Below, piece after piece: positions 11,685-21,353 of a DNA stretch of 64,000 bases. Within the stretch, counting starts at the first letter, position 1, and each line of letters begins with the position of its first letter. Position numbers and translations under genes: made by a program. The stretch is taken from assembly GCA_951640195.1 (NCBI GenBank), contig OX621165.1, positions 2,232,001 to 2,296,000 on the forward strand, given 5' to 3'. The notes under the pieces are model-generated. The model worked only from the letters and a program-made list of their open reading frames with translations, did not search any database and was not told the origin of the DNA. The stretch comes from Porpolomopsis calyptriformis. Taxonomy: Eukaryota; Basidiomycota; Agaricomycetes; Agaricales; Hygrophoraceae.

Positions 11685-12538
11685 ATGTTCCACTCGATTA
11701 AATCAAAGTCGGATAACAAAGCAAGGTTGAAGGAAGGATGTTCTACTGCTGTTAGCGGCCTGCAAACAACTCTCCGAATAGTCGAACAGGCTACCGGAGG
11801 CGTCGGATTGCCCAGCCTCCAGACAGGCATAAGCGGTCTGCTGTTCATGTTGGATATTATCAAGGTGGATCATAATCATCGTTTATCTTGACGTCTTCTG
11901 ATGAACAAAGCAGAAAACATCTCAAAACGCAGCGGACGTCGAGAAACTCTCAGAGCAGATCCAAGGTCTCAATCGACTCCTTGAAAATTCCAAGGATGAA
12001 GGAACACTTCCTTCGGTGGCCATTGACCGAATAGATCGTCTTTTCATGTTTGTCGTCTTTAAACCGCAATCGCCTAGCCTGACCTATGTTTCTATAGTAC
12101 ACCCCATACCGCGTTGGAAGAATTACGCAAGCTGGCTTCCCGCAATACGATAAAGCGTTTTATGCACTATACCGATGATGCACAGTCAATCAGCCGTCAT
12201 ATCCAGACAATTACTTCGTCAATCCAAAACTTTACGGTAGGCTTGCCTCCTTTTGTTCTTCCACCTTTGAATGATGTGGATCGGCACTGGATTGTTGATG
12301 TAGATGGAGACCACACTTGCCGTCGAATTCGCACTTGACGTTTGTTAATTTCGCGATGTCTTAATGGGTTTAACACTCACCCTCTCCCAGAAACATGCTA
12401 CCAGGATCCGGGAGGATATCAGGAAACTTGATGAAAACACGACAAGTGGATTTCGGGTCCGTATTGATGTCGCACTATTCGTTACGACTTGGTTACTCAT
12501 TATCATCTAGCAAATGAACGCTAGGTTAGAGATCAAAG
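11685..12538 (+). CDS. N-terminal exons of NACHT-WD40 locus 1
   Basis: Proposed exons: 11685-11864, 11914-12047, 12098-12236, 12304-12339, 12391-12456, 12511-12538. They keep one frame through five introns and encode the helical region that precedes the NACHT in Agaricomycete NLR-like proteins (for example LRIVEQATGGVGLP and EKLSEQIQGLNRLLE). The paralogous locus 2 has the same exon pattern. The last junction, from 12538 to the next acceptor at 12575, is off by one base relative to the NACHT frame. Either the true splice was missed or this half is uncoupled from the rest. Role: effector or oligomerisation region, inferred. Confidence 0.55.
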
Positions 12539-12577
12539 GTGAGGGCTAATTAGTCGAGGGATGAAATGACTTAGAAT

Positions 12578-14251
12578 ATGTTAGATGGCCGCCCACCATA
12601 TGCCACCTTTGCCTCATTCAACTCTAAAGATCGAGAAAGGTGTTTGGAACACACGAGGGTGGACATCCTTGATCAGATCGTTCGCTGGATTGGCTTCGAC
12701 AATTCATCAGGCCAGGGCGGTCACGCAGTGAAGGGGAAATCGCCAATGCCCGACGTCCCTGCGACAAGTATTTGTATATTTTGGATCAACGGATCAGCTG
12801 GAACTGGGAAAACGACGATCGCTTATACTGTTGCTGAGGCTTGCAAAGAACATGGCATCCTTGGTGCAAGCCTCTTCTGCTCGCGTGACGACGCGGAATG
12901 CAGCAATCCTCGTCTAATCTTCACCACCATTGCCTACCAACTTGGAAACTTCAGCGATTCGTTCAGAGCCGAGGTTACTCGTGTTATGAATTCAACACCC
13001 AATATCGTTAATGCCAACCCTTCACATCAACTTGAAGAGCTTATCATAAAACCTCTTCGTACGCTCGGGAACTCATTTTCTCCATGTGTTGTTGTATTAG
13101 ATGCACTCGATGAGTGCAAGGAGACTGGAACGACCTCGGTCATCCTATCATCACTCTCTCTTCATATCGACGAACTCTTCCCATTAAAGTTTTTGGTCAC
13201 CAGTCGACCGGAAAGCCATATCACTACGATCTTTCAATCAAGCAATTTGAACCCGGTCACTCAGCGATACATTTTGCATGAAGTTGAACTTGGGGTTGTG
13301 CAAAGCGATATCAAACGTTATCTTTCATCAAAACTCGCTTCGACAAAAGAATTATATCGTATCAAAGACCAATGGCCTTCTGACGCGGATATCGATTCTC
13401 TATCGCTATTGTCCTGTGCGCTTTTCATCTACGCATCCACGTCTGTGAGGTTCATCGAAGATAAAAGCTATTCTGACCCTAAAGGTCAACTCTATTGCCT
13501 TCTGTGTCACGCAACTCCTGCGTCAGAACCGTCATCACCCGATTATCGCCTTGACCAATTATACACTCAAGTGTTGAATAATGCTTTGCCTACGATATCC
13601 CCTGGTCTTTCTGGTCGGCTTAAAAGGATTATAGGGACTATTGTTCTTCTTCGAGATCCACTCTCTTCGCTTGCCATCGAACGATTACTAGGTGTGCAAT
13701 CCGGAACCGTCCAAGAGACACTACGTCACCTTCACTCTGTAATCATGGTGCCAGATGATGATAGCCAAGTCATTCGAACCCTTCATCCATCCTTTTTCGA
13801 CTTCATAACCAGTCCTGCACGATGTCGAAATTCGAAATTTGTTGTTAACCCTAGAATTCAGCATACTCTACTAGCGCACGCCTGTCTAGACGTTATGAAA
13901 GGGCTGAAGCGGGATATCTGTGGAATAAGAAATCCATCGGTGCTTAATAACGAGGTCGACAACCTTCAGTCACGAATGATGACATGCATTCCGCCTGAAT
14001 TGCAATATGCTTGTCGTCACTGGGCTTGGCATCTGTCAAATGCGATGTTCTCCGACGGTCTCTTTCCACTGGTGAAGGAGTTTTGCTCGAAGTATCTACT
14101 GTATTGGGTCGAGGTACTAGGTCTGATGGGAGACCTTCAAAACGGCCTTCTAGCGTTGGGTTCTGCCCAACAAGCGATTGCTGTTTGTTATTTCCGCTCT
14201 CGGCAATGCGCAAAGCTGATCCAGTTCTCTAGAAAGCAGACAAAGACATGA
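12578..14251 (+). CDS. NACHT (STAND NTPase) part of NACHT-WD40 locus 1
   Basis: Open frame of 557 residues. The P-loop GSAGTGKTT lies about 75 residues in. Walker B (VVVLDALDEC) and the following sensor-like TSRPES motif identify a NACHT-type signal-transduction ATPase of the STAND class. The rest is the winged-helix and helical domain typical of fungal NWD proteins. Such proteins act in the cytosol in fungal self/non-self or xenobiotic recognition; the specific ligand is unknown. The frame stops at 14249-14251, where the TGA overlaps the ATG of the WD40 frame (ATGA). In relatives the two halves form one protein, so this is either a frameshift shared with locus 2 or a translationally coupled pair. 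The frame is open from upstream of the ATG at 12578. Confidence 0.8.
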   Translation: MLDGRPPYATFASFNSKDRERCLEHTRVDILDQIVRWIGFDNSSGQGGHAVKGKSPMPDVPATSICIFWINGSAGTGKTTIAYTVAEACKEHGILGASLFCSRDDAECSNPRLIFTTIAYQLGNFSDSFRAEVTRVMNSTPNIVNANPSHQLEELIIKPLRTLGNSFSPCVVVLDALDECKETGTTSVILSSLSLHIDELFPLKFLVTSRPESHITTIFQSSNLNPVTQRYILHEVELGVVQSDIKRYLSSKLASTKELYRIKDQWPSDADIDSLSLLSCALFIYASTSVRFIEDKSYSDPKGQLYCLLCHATPASEPSSPDYRLDQLYTQVLNNALPTISPGLSGRLKRIIGTIVLLRDPLSSLAIERLLGVQSGTVQETLRHLHSVIMVPDDDSQVIRTLHPSFFDFITSPARCRNSKFVVNPRIQHTLLAHACLDVMKGLKRDICGIRNPSVLNNEVDNLQSRMMTCIPPELQYACRHWAWHLSNAMFSDGLFPLVKEFCSKYLLYWVEVLGLMGDLQNGLLALGSAQQAIAVCYFRSRQCAKLIQFSRKQTKT

Positions 14252-15630
14252 CTGATACAATGAATTTACTTCGCGATTGCGAACGGTTTACCCTTGAATT
14301 TTTCCCAGTGATCAGTACTTGTTCCTTGCAAGTATACCACTCTGCGTTACTGTTTACTCCCGAAGAAACCTCGATTAAGAAGACCTATAGGAGAGAGTTG
14401 GACATTCCAGTCAAAGTGTACAACGGATTGGATGAGAGATGGAACTCATGCATACGGACGATAGAAGGACATTCTAATTGGGTAGAATCGGTCGCATTTT
14501 CCCCTGATGGCATGCGTATCATTTCCGGATCCAACGACAAAACTGTTCGGCTGTGGGACTCAGTCAGTGGTGCCCATCTGAACACTTTCAAGGGACATTC
14601 CCAGCGCGTAATTTCGGTTGCCTTTTCCCCTGATGGCACGCGTATCGTTTCTGGATCCTACGACACAACTGTTCGGCTGTGGGACGCAGTCAGCGGTGCA
14701 CATCTAAATATTTTCAAGGGACATTCCCGATCGGTAAAGTCGGTCGCATTTTCCCCCGATGGCACGCGTATCATTTCAGGATCCAACGATCAAACTGTTT
14801 GCCTGTGGGATGCAGTCAGCGGCGCCCATCTGAACGCTTTCAAGGGACATTCCCATTCGGTAAAATCGGTCGCATTTTCCCCCGATGGCACATGCATCGT
14901 TTCCGGATCCTACGGCAATAAGGTTCAGCTGTGGGATGCAGTCAGTGGTGTACATCTGAACACTTTCACCGGACATGGAGCTCCGGTAACTTCGGCCACA
15001 TTTTCCCCCGATGGCAGGCGTATCGTTTCTGGATCCTCCGACAATACCCTTCGACTGTGGGATGCAGCCAGCAGTGCACTTCTGAACACTTTCAATGGAC
15101 ATTCTCGTTCCGTAAATTCGGTTGCATTTTCCCCAGATGGCACGTGTATCGTTTCCGGCTCCGACGACGCTACTGTTCGGCTGTGGGACGCAGTCAGCGG
15201 CATCCGTTTGGACACCTTCAAGGACCATTCTGGTTGGGTATATTCGGTCGCATTTTCGCCCGATGGCACGCGTATCGTTTCTGGATCCAACGATGGAACT
15301 GTTCAGCTGTGGGACGCAATCAATGGTGTACATTTGAAGACCCTCAATGAACATTTCATCAATGTTGAATCGATCGCGAAATCCTATAGTTTATCCGGGA
15401 ACTCGTTATCTGGCAACGACCTAAACTCTACCACTCCAATATTTGGTTATATCGCAGCCGATGGCTGGGTGCACTCCCTCACTCGAAATCGACGTGTTTG
15501 TTGGGTTCCAGTCTCGTGCAGACCGAAGACTTTGGCTGCAAACGGAGCTCGTGCAGTTTTTGGCACAGGGGAGGGTCGTGTCATTATCCTTGATTTTACG
15601 GACATGGACGCCTATTTTCGTAACCTCTAG
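14248..15630 (+). CDS. WD40 repeat part of NACHT-WD40 locus 1
   Basis: 460 residues from the ATG at 14248. An 80-residue linker (LLRDCERFTLEFFPVIS) is followed by seven near-identical WD40 repeats (unit about 42 residues, core SVAFSPDGTRIVSGS and VRLWDAVSG) and a diverged C-terminal blade ending at 15630. Such a propeller is the ligand-sensing end of fungal NWD proteins. Variation concentrates at two spots per repeat, just after GHS and at the residues before TVRLWD, as in repeats under diversifying selection. It is in the -1 frame relative to the NACHT part and overlaps it by four bases. High repeat identity points to recent homogenisation or expansion. Confidence 0.8.
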   Translation: MTDTMNLLRDCERFTLEFFPVISTCSLQVYHSALLFTPEETSIKKTYRRELDIPVKVYNGLDERWNSCIRTIEGHSNWVESVAFSPDGMRIISGSNDKTVRLWDSVSGAHLNTFKGHSQRVISVAFSPDGTRIVSGSYDTTVRLWDAVSGAHLNIFKGHSRSVKSVAFSPDGTRIISGSNDQTVCLWDAVSGAHLNAFKGHSHSVKSVAFSPDGTCIVSGSYGNKVQLWDAVSGVHLNTFTGHGAPVTSATFSPDGRRIVSGSSDNTLRLWDAASSALLNTFNGHSRSVNSVAFSPDGTCIVSGSDDATVRLWDAVSGIRLDTFKDHSGWVYSVAFSPDGTRIVSGSNDGTVQLWDAINGVHLKTLNEHFINVESIAKSYSLSGNSLSGNDLNSTTPIFGYIAADGWVHSLTRNRRVCWVPVSCRPKTLAANGARAVFGTGEGRVIILDFTDMDAYFRNL

Positions 15631-15938
15631 GTTTCCTGTCTATCATCGTCTTATAGCCTTACCGTTCAGGAAATTCGAGTTTGCCTTTTGTCGGTCTAAA
15701 CCCCTTGCTGCCACTGTTTTTCCAAGTTTCTTACGGTTTTCTGCCCACATACCTTCAGAAACCTTTTTCTGCATCGAGTGCCAATGTTGCCTTGAGCATA
15801 CAACGACCAACCTCCGTCTGCCAAATATCCAAGCTAGGTCCTCAGGCAGTAAACACTAAGAAGGGAGGGGTGTGACCCCTCCAAGGCGTGGACTATCCAT
15901 TCCCTTCCTGCCGGCTGTTTCGTTGTAACGGGCTTGCA
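15631..15938. other. spacer between NACHT-WD40 locus 1 and copy A'
   Basis: The 3' region of the WD40 gene. It is similar to the spacer at about 20911-21350 that follows locus 2, as expected if the gene pair was duplicated as a unit. No gene recognised. Confidence 0.6.
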
Positions 15939-16235
15939 ATGGCCACCAGGGTTACTAGCACCTTCACGCACTGCGGCTACGGCCAAAAATTCTCTGTCAT
16001 TGCGACATGTCAAGGTGCTAACTCTGATATTCTCAACCAATTCCCTGGGTTCGCATGCCCGAGCAACTCATCGGTGCTTGAGTGCTCCAATCAAGCCACT
16101 TCTTCAAACCCTCCAATTTTCAATCAAATTTTGAGATCAACCAGAACAGGAATGTTATCGTTGACAGTGACGCGATTGGGATTTCCAATGACACGTTTAG
16201 GACGAGCCAGAGGGCCACTGCAAACTAAGCCCTAA
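15939..16235 (+). pseudogene. truncated cysteine-rich family member, copy A'
   Basis: It starts with the family motif MATRVT and aligns with the first ~65 residues of copies A, B and C (C12, C24 and others kept). A one-base deletion near 16125, compared with copy B around 21545, then throws it out of frame, and homology ends near 16225 before the hydrophobic segment. It lies between NACHT-WD40 loci 1 and 2, in the same relative position as copies A and B. It is therefore the relic of a repeated [cysteine-rich gene + NACHT-WD40] unit. Confidence 0.75.
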
Positions 16236-16419
16236 AATTGTAACACTGACTCAATCGACAAGCTGCTGCACTCTATGTGCTGAGCTACAGGTCACCAGCA
16301 TGCTATTTCGTAGTATACTTGCAGCCACTTTATTTTCACCCTGCCGGTCCGGCAGAACCCATACTAAGCGTTCTGCGGTTTGTACTGCTGTGCCTCGGTC
16401 TTTGATTTGTAACACATCA

Positions 16420-17545
16420 ATGTTCCGCTCTATTACGTAAATCAAAGTCGGATAACAAAGCAAGGTTGAAGCAGGGATGTTCTACTGCTGTTACAGTACA
16501 ATATCTCATAATGCATAGCCTCATAATGCATAAATCTCATAATGCATAGACTTTGGCTAGGACCAAATGTTACCTCGCAGCCAAATTGCCATCTCATAAT
16601 GCATAAATCTCATAATGCATAGATATTTGGGGGGACGGAGGCTATGCATTATGAGAAATTGTACTGTAGCGGCCTGCAAACAACTCTTCAAATCGTCGAA
16701 CATGCCACCGGAGGCGCCGGATTGCCCAGACTCCAAATGGGCATAAGCGGCCTGCTATTCGTGTTGGATGTTATCAAGGTGGATCATAATCATCGTTTCT
16801 CTTGACGTCTTCTGATGAACAAAGCAGAAAACATCTCAAAACGCAGTGGATGTCCAGGAACTCTCAGAGCAGATCCAAGGTCTCAATCGACTCCTTGAAA
16901 ATTCCAAGGATGAAGGAACACTTCCTTCGGTGGCCATTGATCGAATAGATCGTCTTTTCATGTTCGTCGCCTTTAAACCACGATGGCCCAACCTGACCTA
17001 TGATTTCATAGCACATCCAACCATGCATTGGAAGAGCTACGCAAGCTGGCTTCCCGCCATACCATAAAGCGGTTCATGCACTATGCCGGTGATGCACAGT
17101 CAATCAGCTGTCATATCCAGGCAATTACGTGGTCAATCCAAAGCTTTACGGTATGCTTGCCTCCTTATGTTCTTCCACCTTTGACTGATGCGGAAGGTTG
17201 ATGTAGGTGGAGACTACACTTGCCATTGAATTCGCACTTGACGTTTGTTAATTCGTGCTGCCTCAGTGGCACCAAAGCTAATACACTCCTAGGAATATGT
17301 CATCAGGAGTCAGGAGGATAGGAGTAATCTTCATCAAACCATAACGAGTGGATTTCAGGTTCGTGTTAATTGTGCACTAATCGTTACGACCTGGTTACTT
17401 AATACCATCTAGCAAACCAATGCTAGCGTAGACAAGAGAGGTGAGGACTAATTAGTTGAAAGATAAAATGACTTAGAATATTCTAGATGGCCGCCCACCA
17501 TATGCCACCTTTGCCGCATTCAACTCTAAAGATCGAGAACGGTGT
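16420..17545 (+). pseudogene. disrupted N-terminal exons of NACHT-WD40 locus 2
   Basis: This is the counterpart of 11685-12577 in locus 1. The presumed start ATG at 16420 is followed after six codons by TAA (16438-16440), caused by a small insertion relative to locus 1. The first exon is further split by a 173-bp MITE (16494-16666). Exon-like pieces continue at about 16838-17440. The ATG that opens the NACHT frame in locus 1 (12578) is ATT here. The N-terminus as found in locus 1 cannot be made, although the NACHT and WD40 frames downstream stay open. Confidence 0.7.
16494..16666. mobile_element. 173-bp Tc1/mariner-type MITE
   Basis: The terminal inverted repeats are 29 bp (16494-16522 and 16638-16666) with one mismatch, both starting CAGTACAAT. 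The element is flanked by TA on each side (16492-16493 and 16667-16668). The paralogous sequence in locus 1 (about 11750) reads through with a single TA, which is the empty site. Inside are several copies of the motif CTCATAATGCATA in both orientations. It has no coding capacity. The ends suggest mobilisation by a Tc1/mariner transposase from elsewhere. Confidence 0.92.
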
Positions 17546-17554
17546 TTGGAACAC

Positions 17555-19153
17555 ATGAGAGTGGACATCCTTGATCAGATCGTTCGCTGGATTGGCTTCG
17601 ACAATTCATCAGGCCAAGACGATTACGCAGTAAAGGGGAAATCGCCAATGCCCGACGTCCCTGCGACAAGTATTTGTATATTTTGGATCAACGGATCAGC
17701 TGGAACTGGGAAAACGACGATCGCTTATACTGTTGCTGAGGCTTGCAAAGAACATGGCATTCTTGGTGCAAGCTTCTTCTGCTCGTGTGACGACGCGGAA
17801 TGCAGCAATCCTCGTCTAATCTTCACCACCATTGCCTACCAACTTGGAAATTTCAGCGATTCGTTCAGAGCCGAGGTTACTCGTGTTATGAATTCAACAC
17901 CCAATATCGTTAATGCCAACCCTTCACATCAACTTGAAGAGCTTATCATAAAACCTCTTCGTACGCTCGGGAACTCATTTTCTCCATGTGTTGTTGTATT
18001 AGATGCACTCGATGAGTGCAAGGAGACCGGAATGACCTCGGTCATCTTATCGTTGCTCTCTCATCATATCAACGAGCTCTTCCAATTAAAGTTTTTGGTC
18101 ACCAGTCGGCCAGAAAGTCGTATCACTGCGATCTTTCAATCAACCAATTTGAACCCGGTCACTCAGCGATACATTTTGCATGAAGTTGAACTTGGGGTTG
18201 TGCAGAGCGATATCAAATGCTACCTTTCATCAAAACTCGCTTCGACGAAAGAATTATATCGTATCAAAGACCAATGGCCTTCTGACGCGGATATCGATTC
18301 TCTGTCGCTATTGTCCTGTGCGTTTTTCATCTACGCATCCACGTCTGTGAGGTTCATCGAAGATAAAAGCTATTCTGACCCTAAAGGTCAACTCTCTTGC
18401 CTTCTGTGTCACGCAACTCCTGCGTCAGAACCGTCATCACCCGATTATCGCCTTGACCAATTATACACTCAAGTGTTGAATAATGCTTTGCCTACGATAT
18501 CCCCTGCTCTTTCTGGTTGGCTGAAAAGGATTATAGGGACTATTGTTCTTCTTCGAGATCCACTCTCTTCGCTGGCCATCGAACGATTACTAGGTGTGCA
18601 ATCCGGAACCGTTCAAGAGACACTACGTCACCTTCACTCTGTAATCATGGTGCCAGATGATGATAGCCAAGTCGTCCGAACCCTTCATCCATCCTTTTTC
18701 GACTTCATAACAAGTCCAGCTCGATGTCGAAATTCGAAATTTGTTGTTAACCCTAGAATTCAGCATACTCTACTAGCGCACGCTTGTCTAGACGTTATTA
18801 AAGGGCTGAAGCGGGATATATGCGGAATTAGAAATCCATCGATGCTCAATAACGAAGTCGACGACCTTCCGGCACGAATGATGACATGCATTCCACCTGA
18901 ATTGCAATATGCTTGTCGTCACTGGTCCTGGCACCTGTCAAATGCTATGTTCTCTGATGGTCTCATTGAACCGCTGAAGGAGTTTTGTTCGAAGTATATA
19001 CTGTATTGTGTCGAGGCGCTAAGTCTGATGGGAGACCTTCGACATGGCCTTCTTGCATTGGATGCTGCGCAACAAGCAATTGCTGTTCGTTATTCCTCCT
19101 CTCAGAAATACGTAAAGCTGATCCAGTTCTCCAGAAAGCAGGCAAAGACATGA
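17555..19153 (+). CDS. NACHT part of NACHT-WD40 locus 2
   Basis: Near-identical paralog of 12578-14251, with P-loop GSAGTGKTT and Walker B VVVLDALDEC. The frame is open from upstream; the first ATG in it is at 17555, within HMRVDIL. It ends with TGA at 19151-19153, overlapping the ATG of the WD40 frame at 19150, exactly as in locus 1. Because the upstream exons are broken by a stop and a MITE, a protein would have to start internally, and the locus may be non-functional. Substitutions relative to locus 1 do not introduce stops. Confidence 0.7.
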   Translation: MRVDILDQIVRWIGFDNSSGQDDYAVKGKSPMPDVPATSICIFWINGSAGTGKTTIAYTVAEACKEHGILGASFFCSCDDAECSNPRLIFTTIAYQLGNFSDSFRAEVTRVMNSTPNIVNANPSHQLEELIIKPLRTLGNSFSPCVVVLDALDECKETGMTSVILSLLSHHINELFQLKFLVTSRPESRITAIFQSTNLNPVTQRYILHEVELGVVQSDIKCYLSSKLASTKELYRIKDQWPSDADIDSLSLLSCAFFIYASTSVRFIEDKSYSDPKGQLSCLLCHATPASEPSSPDYRLDQLYTQVLNNALPTISPALSGWLKRIIGTIVLLRDPLSSLAIERLLGVQSGTVQETLRHLHSVIMVPDDDSQVVRTLHPSFFDFITSPARCRNSKFVVNPRIQHTLLAHACLDVIKGLKRDICGIRNPSMLNNEVDDLPARMMTCIPPELQYACRHWSWHLSNAMFSDGLIEPLKEFCSKYILYCVEALSLMGDLRHGLLALDAAQQAIAVRYSSSQKYVKLIQFSRKQAKT

Positions 19154-20910
19154 CTGATACAATGAATCTACTTCGTGATTGCGAACGGTTTACCCTTGAA
19201 TTTTTCCCAGTGATCAGTACTTGTTCCTTGCAAGTATACCACTCTGCGTTACTGTTTACTCCCGAAGAAACCTCGATTAAGAAGACCTATAGGAGAGAGT
19301 TGGACATTCCGGTCAAAGTGTACAACGGATTGGATGAGAGATGGAATTCATGCGTACGGACGATAGAAGGCCATTCCTATATGGTAACTTCCGTAACATT
19401 TTCCCCTGATGGCGCGCGTGTCGTTTCCGGATCCTTAGACACTACAGTTCGGCTGTGGGACGCAGTCAGTGGTGCCCATCTGAACACGTTCAAGGGGCAT
19501 TCCAGCCATGTAACTTCGGTCACATTTTCTCGTGATGGCGCGCGTATCATTTCTGGATCCTCCGACAAAACCGTTCGGCTATGGGACGCAGTTAGCGGTG
19601 CCCATCTGAACACTTTCAAGGGACATTCCCATTCAGTACAATCGGTCTCATTTTCCCCTGATGGCACGCGTATCGTTTCCGGATCTGTCGACGATACTAT
19701 CCGGCTGTGGGACGCAGTCAACGGTGCCCATCTGAACACTTTCAAAGGACATTCCAGCCACGTAAATTCCGTCACATTTTCCCCAAATGGCACGCGTATC
19801 GTTTCGGGATCCTACGACTATACCGTTCGGCTGTGGAACGCGGTCAGCGGCACCCATCTGAACACTTTCAAAGGGCATTCCAGTTACGTAAATTCAGTTG
19901 CATTTTCCCCTGATGGCACGCGTATCGCTTCCGGATCCTACGACACTACTGTTCGGCTGTGGGACGCAGTCAGCGGTGCCCATCTGAACACTTTCAAGGG
20001 ACATTCTGGCTCTGTAAAATCGGTAGCATTTTCCCCCGATGGCACGCGTATCGTTACTGGATCCTATGACAAAACTGTTCGGCTGTGGGACGCGGTCGGC
20101 GGTGCCCATCTGAACACTTTCAAGCCAGATTATGGTTCAATACATTCCATTGCATTTTCCCCTGCCGGCACGCGTATCGTTTCTGGATCCTACGACGCTG
20201 CTATTCTGCTGTGGGATGCAGTTAGTAGTGCGCATCTGAGCACTTTCATAGGACATTCTCGTTCTGTAAATTCGGTCGCATTTTCCCTCGATGGCACGCA
20301 TATTGTTTCCGGATCCGACGATAACACTATTCAGCTGTGGGACGCAGTCAGCGGTGCCCATCTGAACACTTTCAAAGGACATTCTGGTCCCGTAAATTCG
20401 GTTGCATTTTCCCCCAATGGCACGCTTATTGTTTCTGGATCCTACGACACTACTGTTGGGCTGTGGGACGCAGTCAGCGGCATCCGTCTGAACACCTTCA
20501 AAGGACATTCGGATTCTGTGTATTCGGTCGCATTTTCCCCCGATGGCACGCGTATCATTACTGGATCCTACGACCACACTGTTCGGGTGTGGAACGCAAT
20601 CAATGGTGCACATTTGAAGACCCTCGGAGAACGTCTCATCAATATTGAATCAATCGCGCAATCTCATAGTTTATCCGGGAACTCGTTGTCTACTAACGAT
20701 CTAAACCCTACTAGTCCTATATTTGGTTATATCGCAACCGATGGCTGGGTGTACTCCCTCACTCGGAATCGACGCATTTGTTGGGTTCCAGTCTCATGCA
20801 GACCAAGGACTTTGGCTGCAAACGGAGCTCGTGCAGTTTTTGGCACAGGGGAGGGTCGTGTCATTATCCTTGATTTTACAGGCATGGACGCCTATTTTCG
20901 CAATCTCTAG
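19150..20910 (+). CDS. WD40 repeat part of NACHT-WD40 locus 2
   Basis: 586 residues from the ATG at 19150. The linker is the same as in locus 1, followed by about ten WD40 repeats of 42 residues instead of seven, one of them altered (KPDYGSIHSIAFSPAG), and the same C-terminal blade. Most repeats share the core SVTFSPDG/SVAFSPDG and VRLWDAVSGAHLNTFKGHS. Change in repeat number between paralogs is typical of fungal NWD recognition genes. Nucleotide similarity to 14248-15630 is very high outside the repeat block. An in-frame extension upstream (from 18985) is a shadow of the NACHT frame. Confidence 0.75.
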   Translation: MTDTMNLLRDCERFTLEFFPVISTCSLQVYHSALLFTPEETSIKKTYRRELDIPVKVYNGLDERWNSCVRTIEGHSYMVTSVTFSPDGARVVSGSLDTTVRLWDAVSGAHLNTFKGHSSHVTSVTFSRDGARIISGSSDKTVRLWDAVSGAHLNTFKGHSHSVQSVSFSPDGTRIVSGSVDDTIRLWDAVNGAHLNTFKGHSSHVNSVTFSPNGTRIVSGSYDYTVRLWNAVSGTHLNTFKGHSSYVNSVAFSPDGTRIASGSYDTTVRLWDAVSGAHLNTFKGHSGSVKSVAFSPDGTRIVTGSYDKTVRLWDAVGGAHLNTFKPDYGSIHSIAFSPAGTRIVSGSYDAAILLWDAVSSAHLSTFIGHSRSVNSVAFSLDGTHIVSGSDDNTIQLWDAVSGAHLNTFKGHSGPVNSVAFSPNGTLIVSGSYDTTVGLWDAVSGIRLNTFKGHSDSVYSVAFSPDGTRIITGSYDHTVRVWNAINGAHLKTLGERLINIESIAQSHSLSGNSLSTNDLNPTSPIFGYIATDGWVYSLTRNRRICWVPVSCRPRTLAANGARAVFGTGEGRVIILDFTGMDAYFRNL

Positions 20911-21353
20911 CTTTCCAGCCTATCATCGTCTTATGGTCTCACAGTTAAGGAGTTTTTGTTGTCTCCAAGTTTGCCAATTGTCGGTATAAAACCCTTGCTT
21001 TTCATCCCATATCTTTGCCACTGTTTTTCCTAAATTTCTTACGGTTTTCCGCCCACATCCTTCAGAAACCTTTTTTCTGCATCGAATGCCAATGTTGCCT
21101 TGAGCACACAACCGCCATCCTCCGTCCGCCAAATAACCTAGCTGGATCCCTAGGCGGGCGGCGACGCTAAGAGTGACTCCTAGATACAGTATAAGGTTTG
21201 AAAATGGGCGCTGTTTTCGAGTCGGCATAGACTGCCCGCTCATTCTAGGCTCGTTCCATGGCACACTATTAAAGGGCAGAAGCTGTACTGGTGGTCAACT
21301 GTGACGAGCTCCCTTCAGGATACCGCTTCCTGTTTCGTTGTAGCGAGCTCACA

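Noticed and set aside
16501..16660. Repeated CTCATAATGCATA motif resembling a CRISPR-like array
   Set aside because: Repeats occur in both orientations without regular unique spacers, inside a TA-flanked MITE in a eukaryote.
14776..20613. Long minus-strand and alternate-frame ORFs across the WD40 blocks
   Set aside because: They repeat with the same 126-bp period as the WD40 repeats and are shadows of them.
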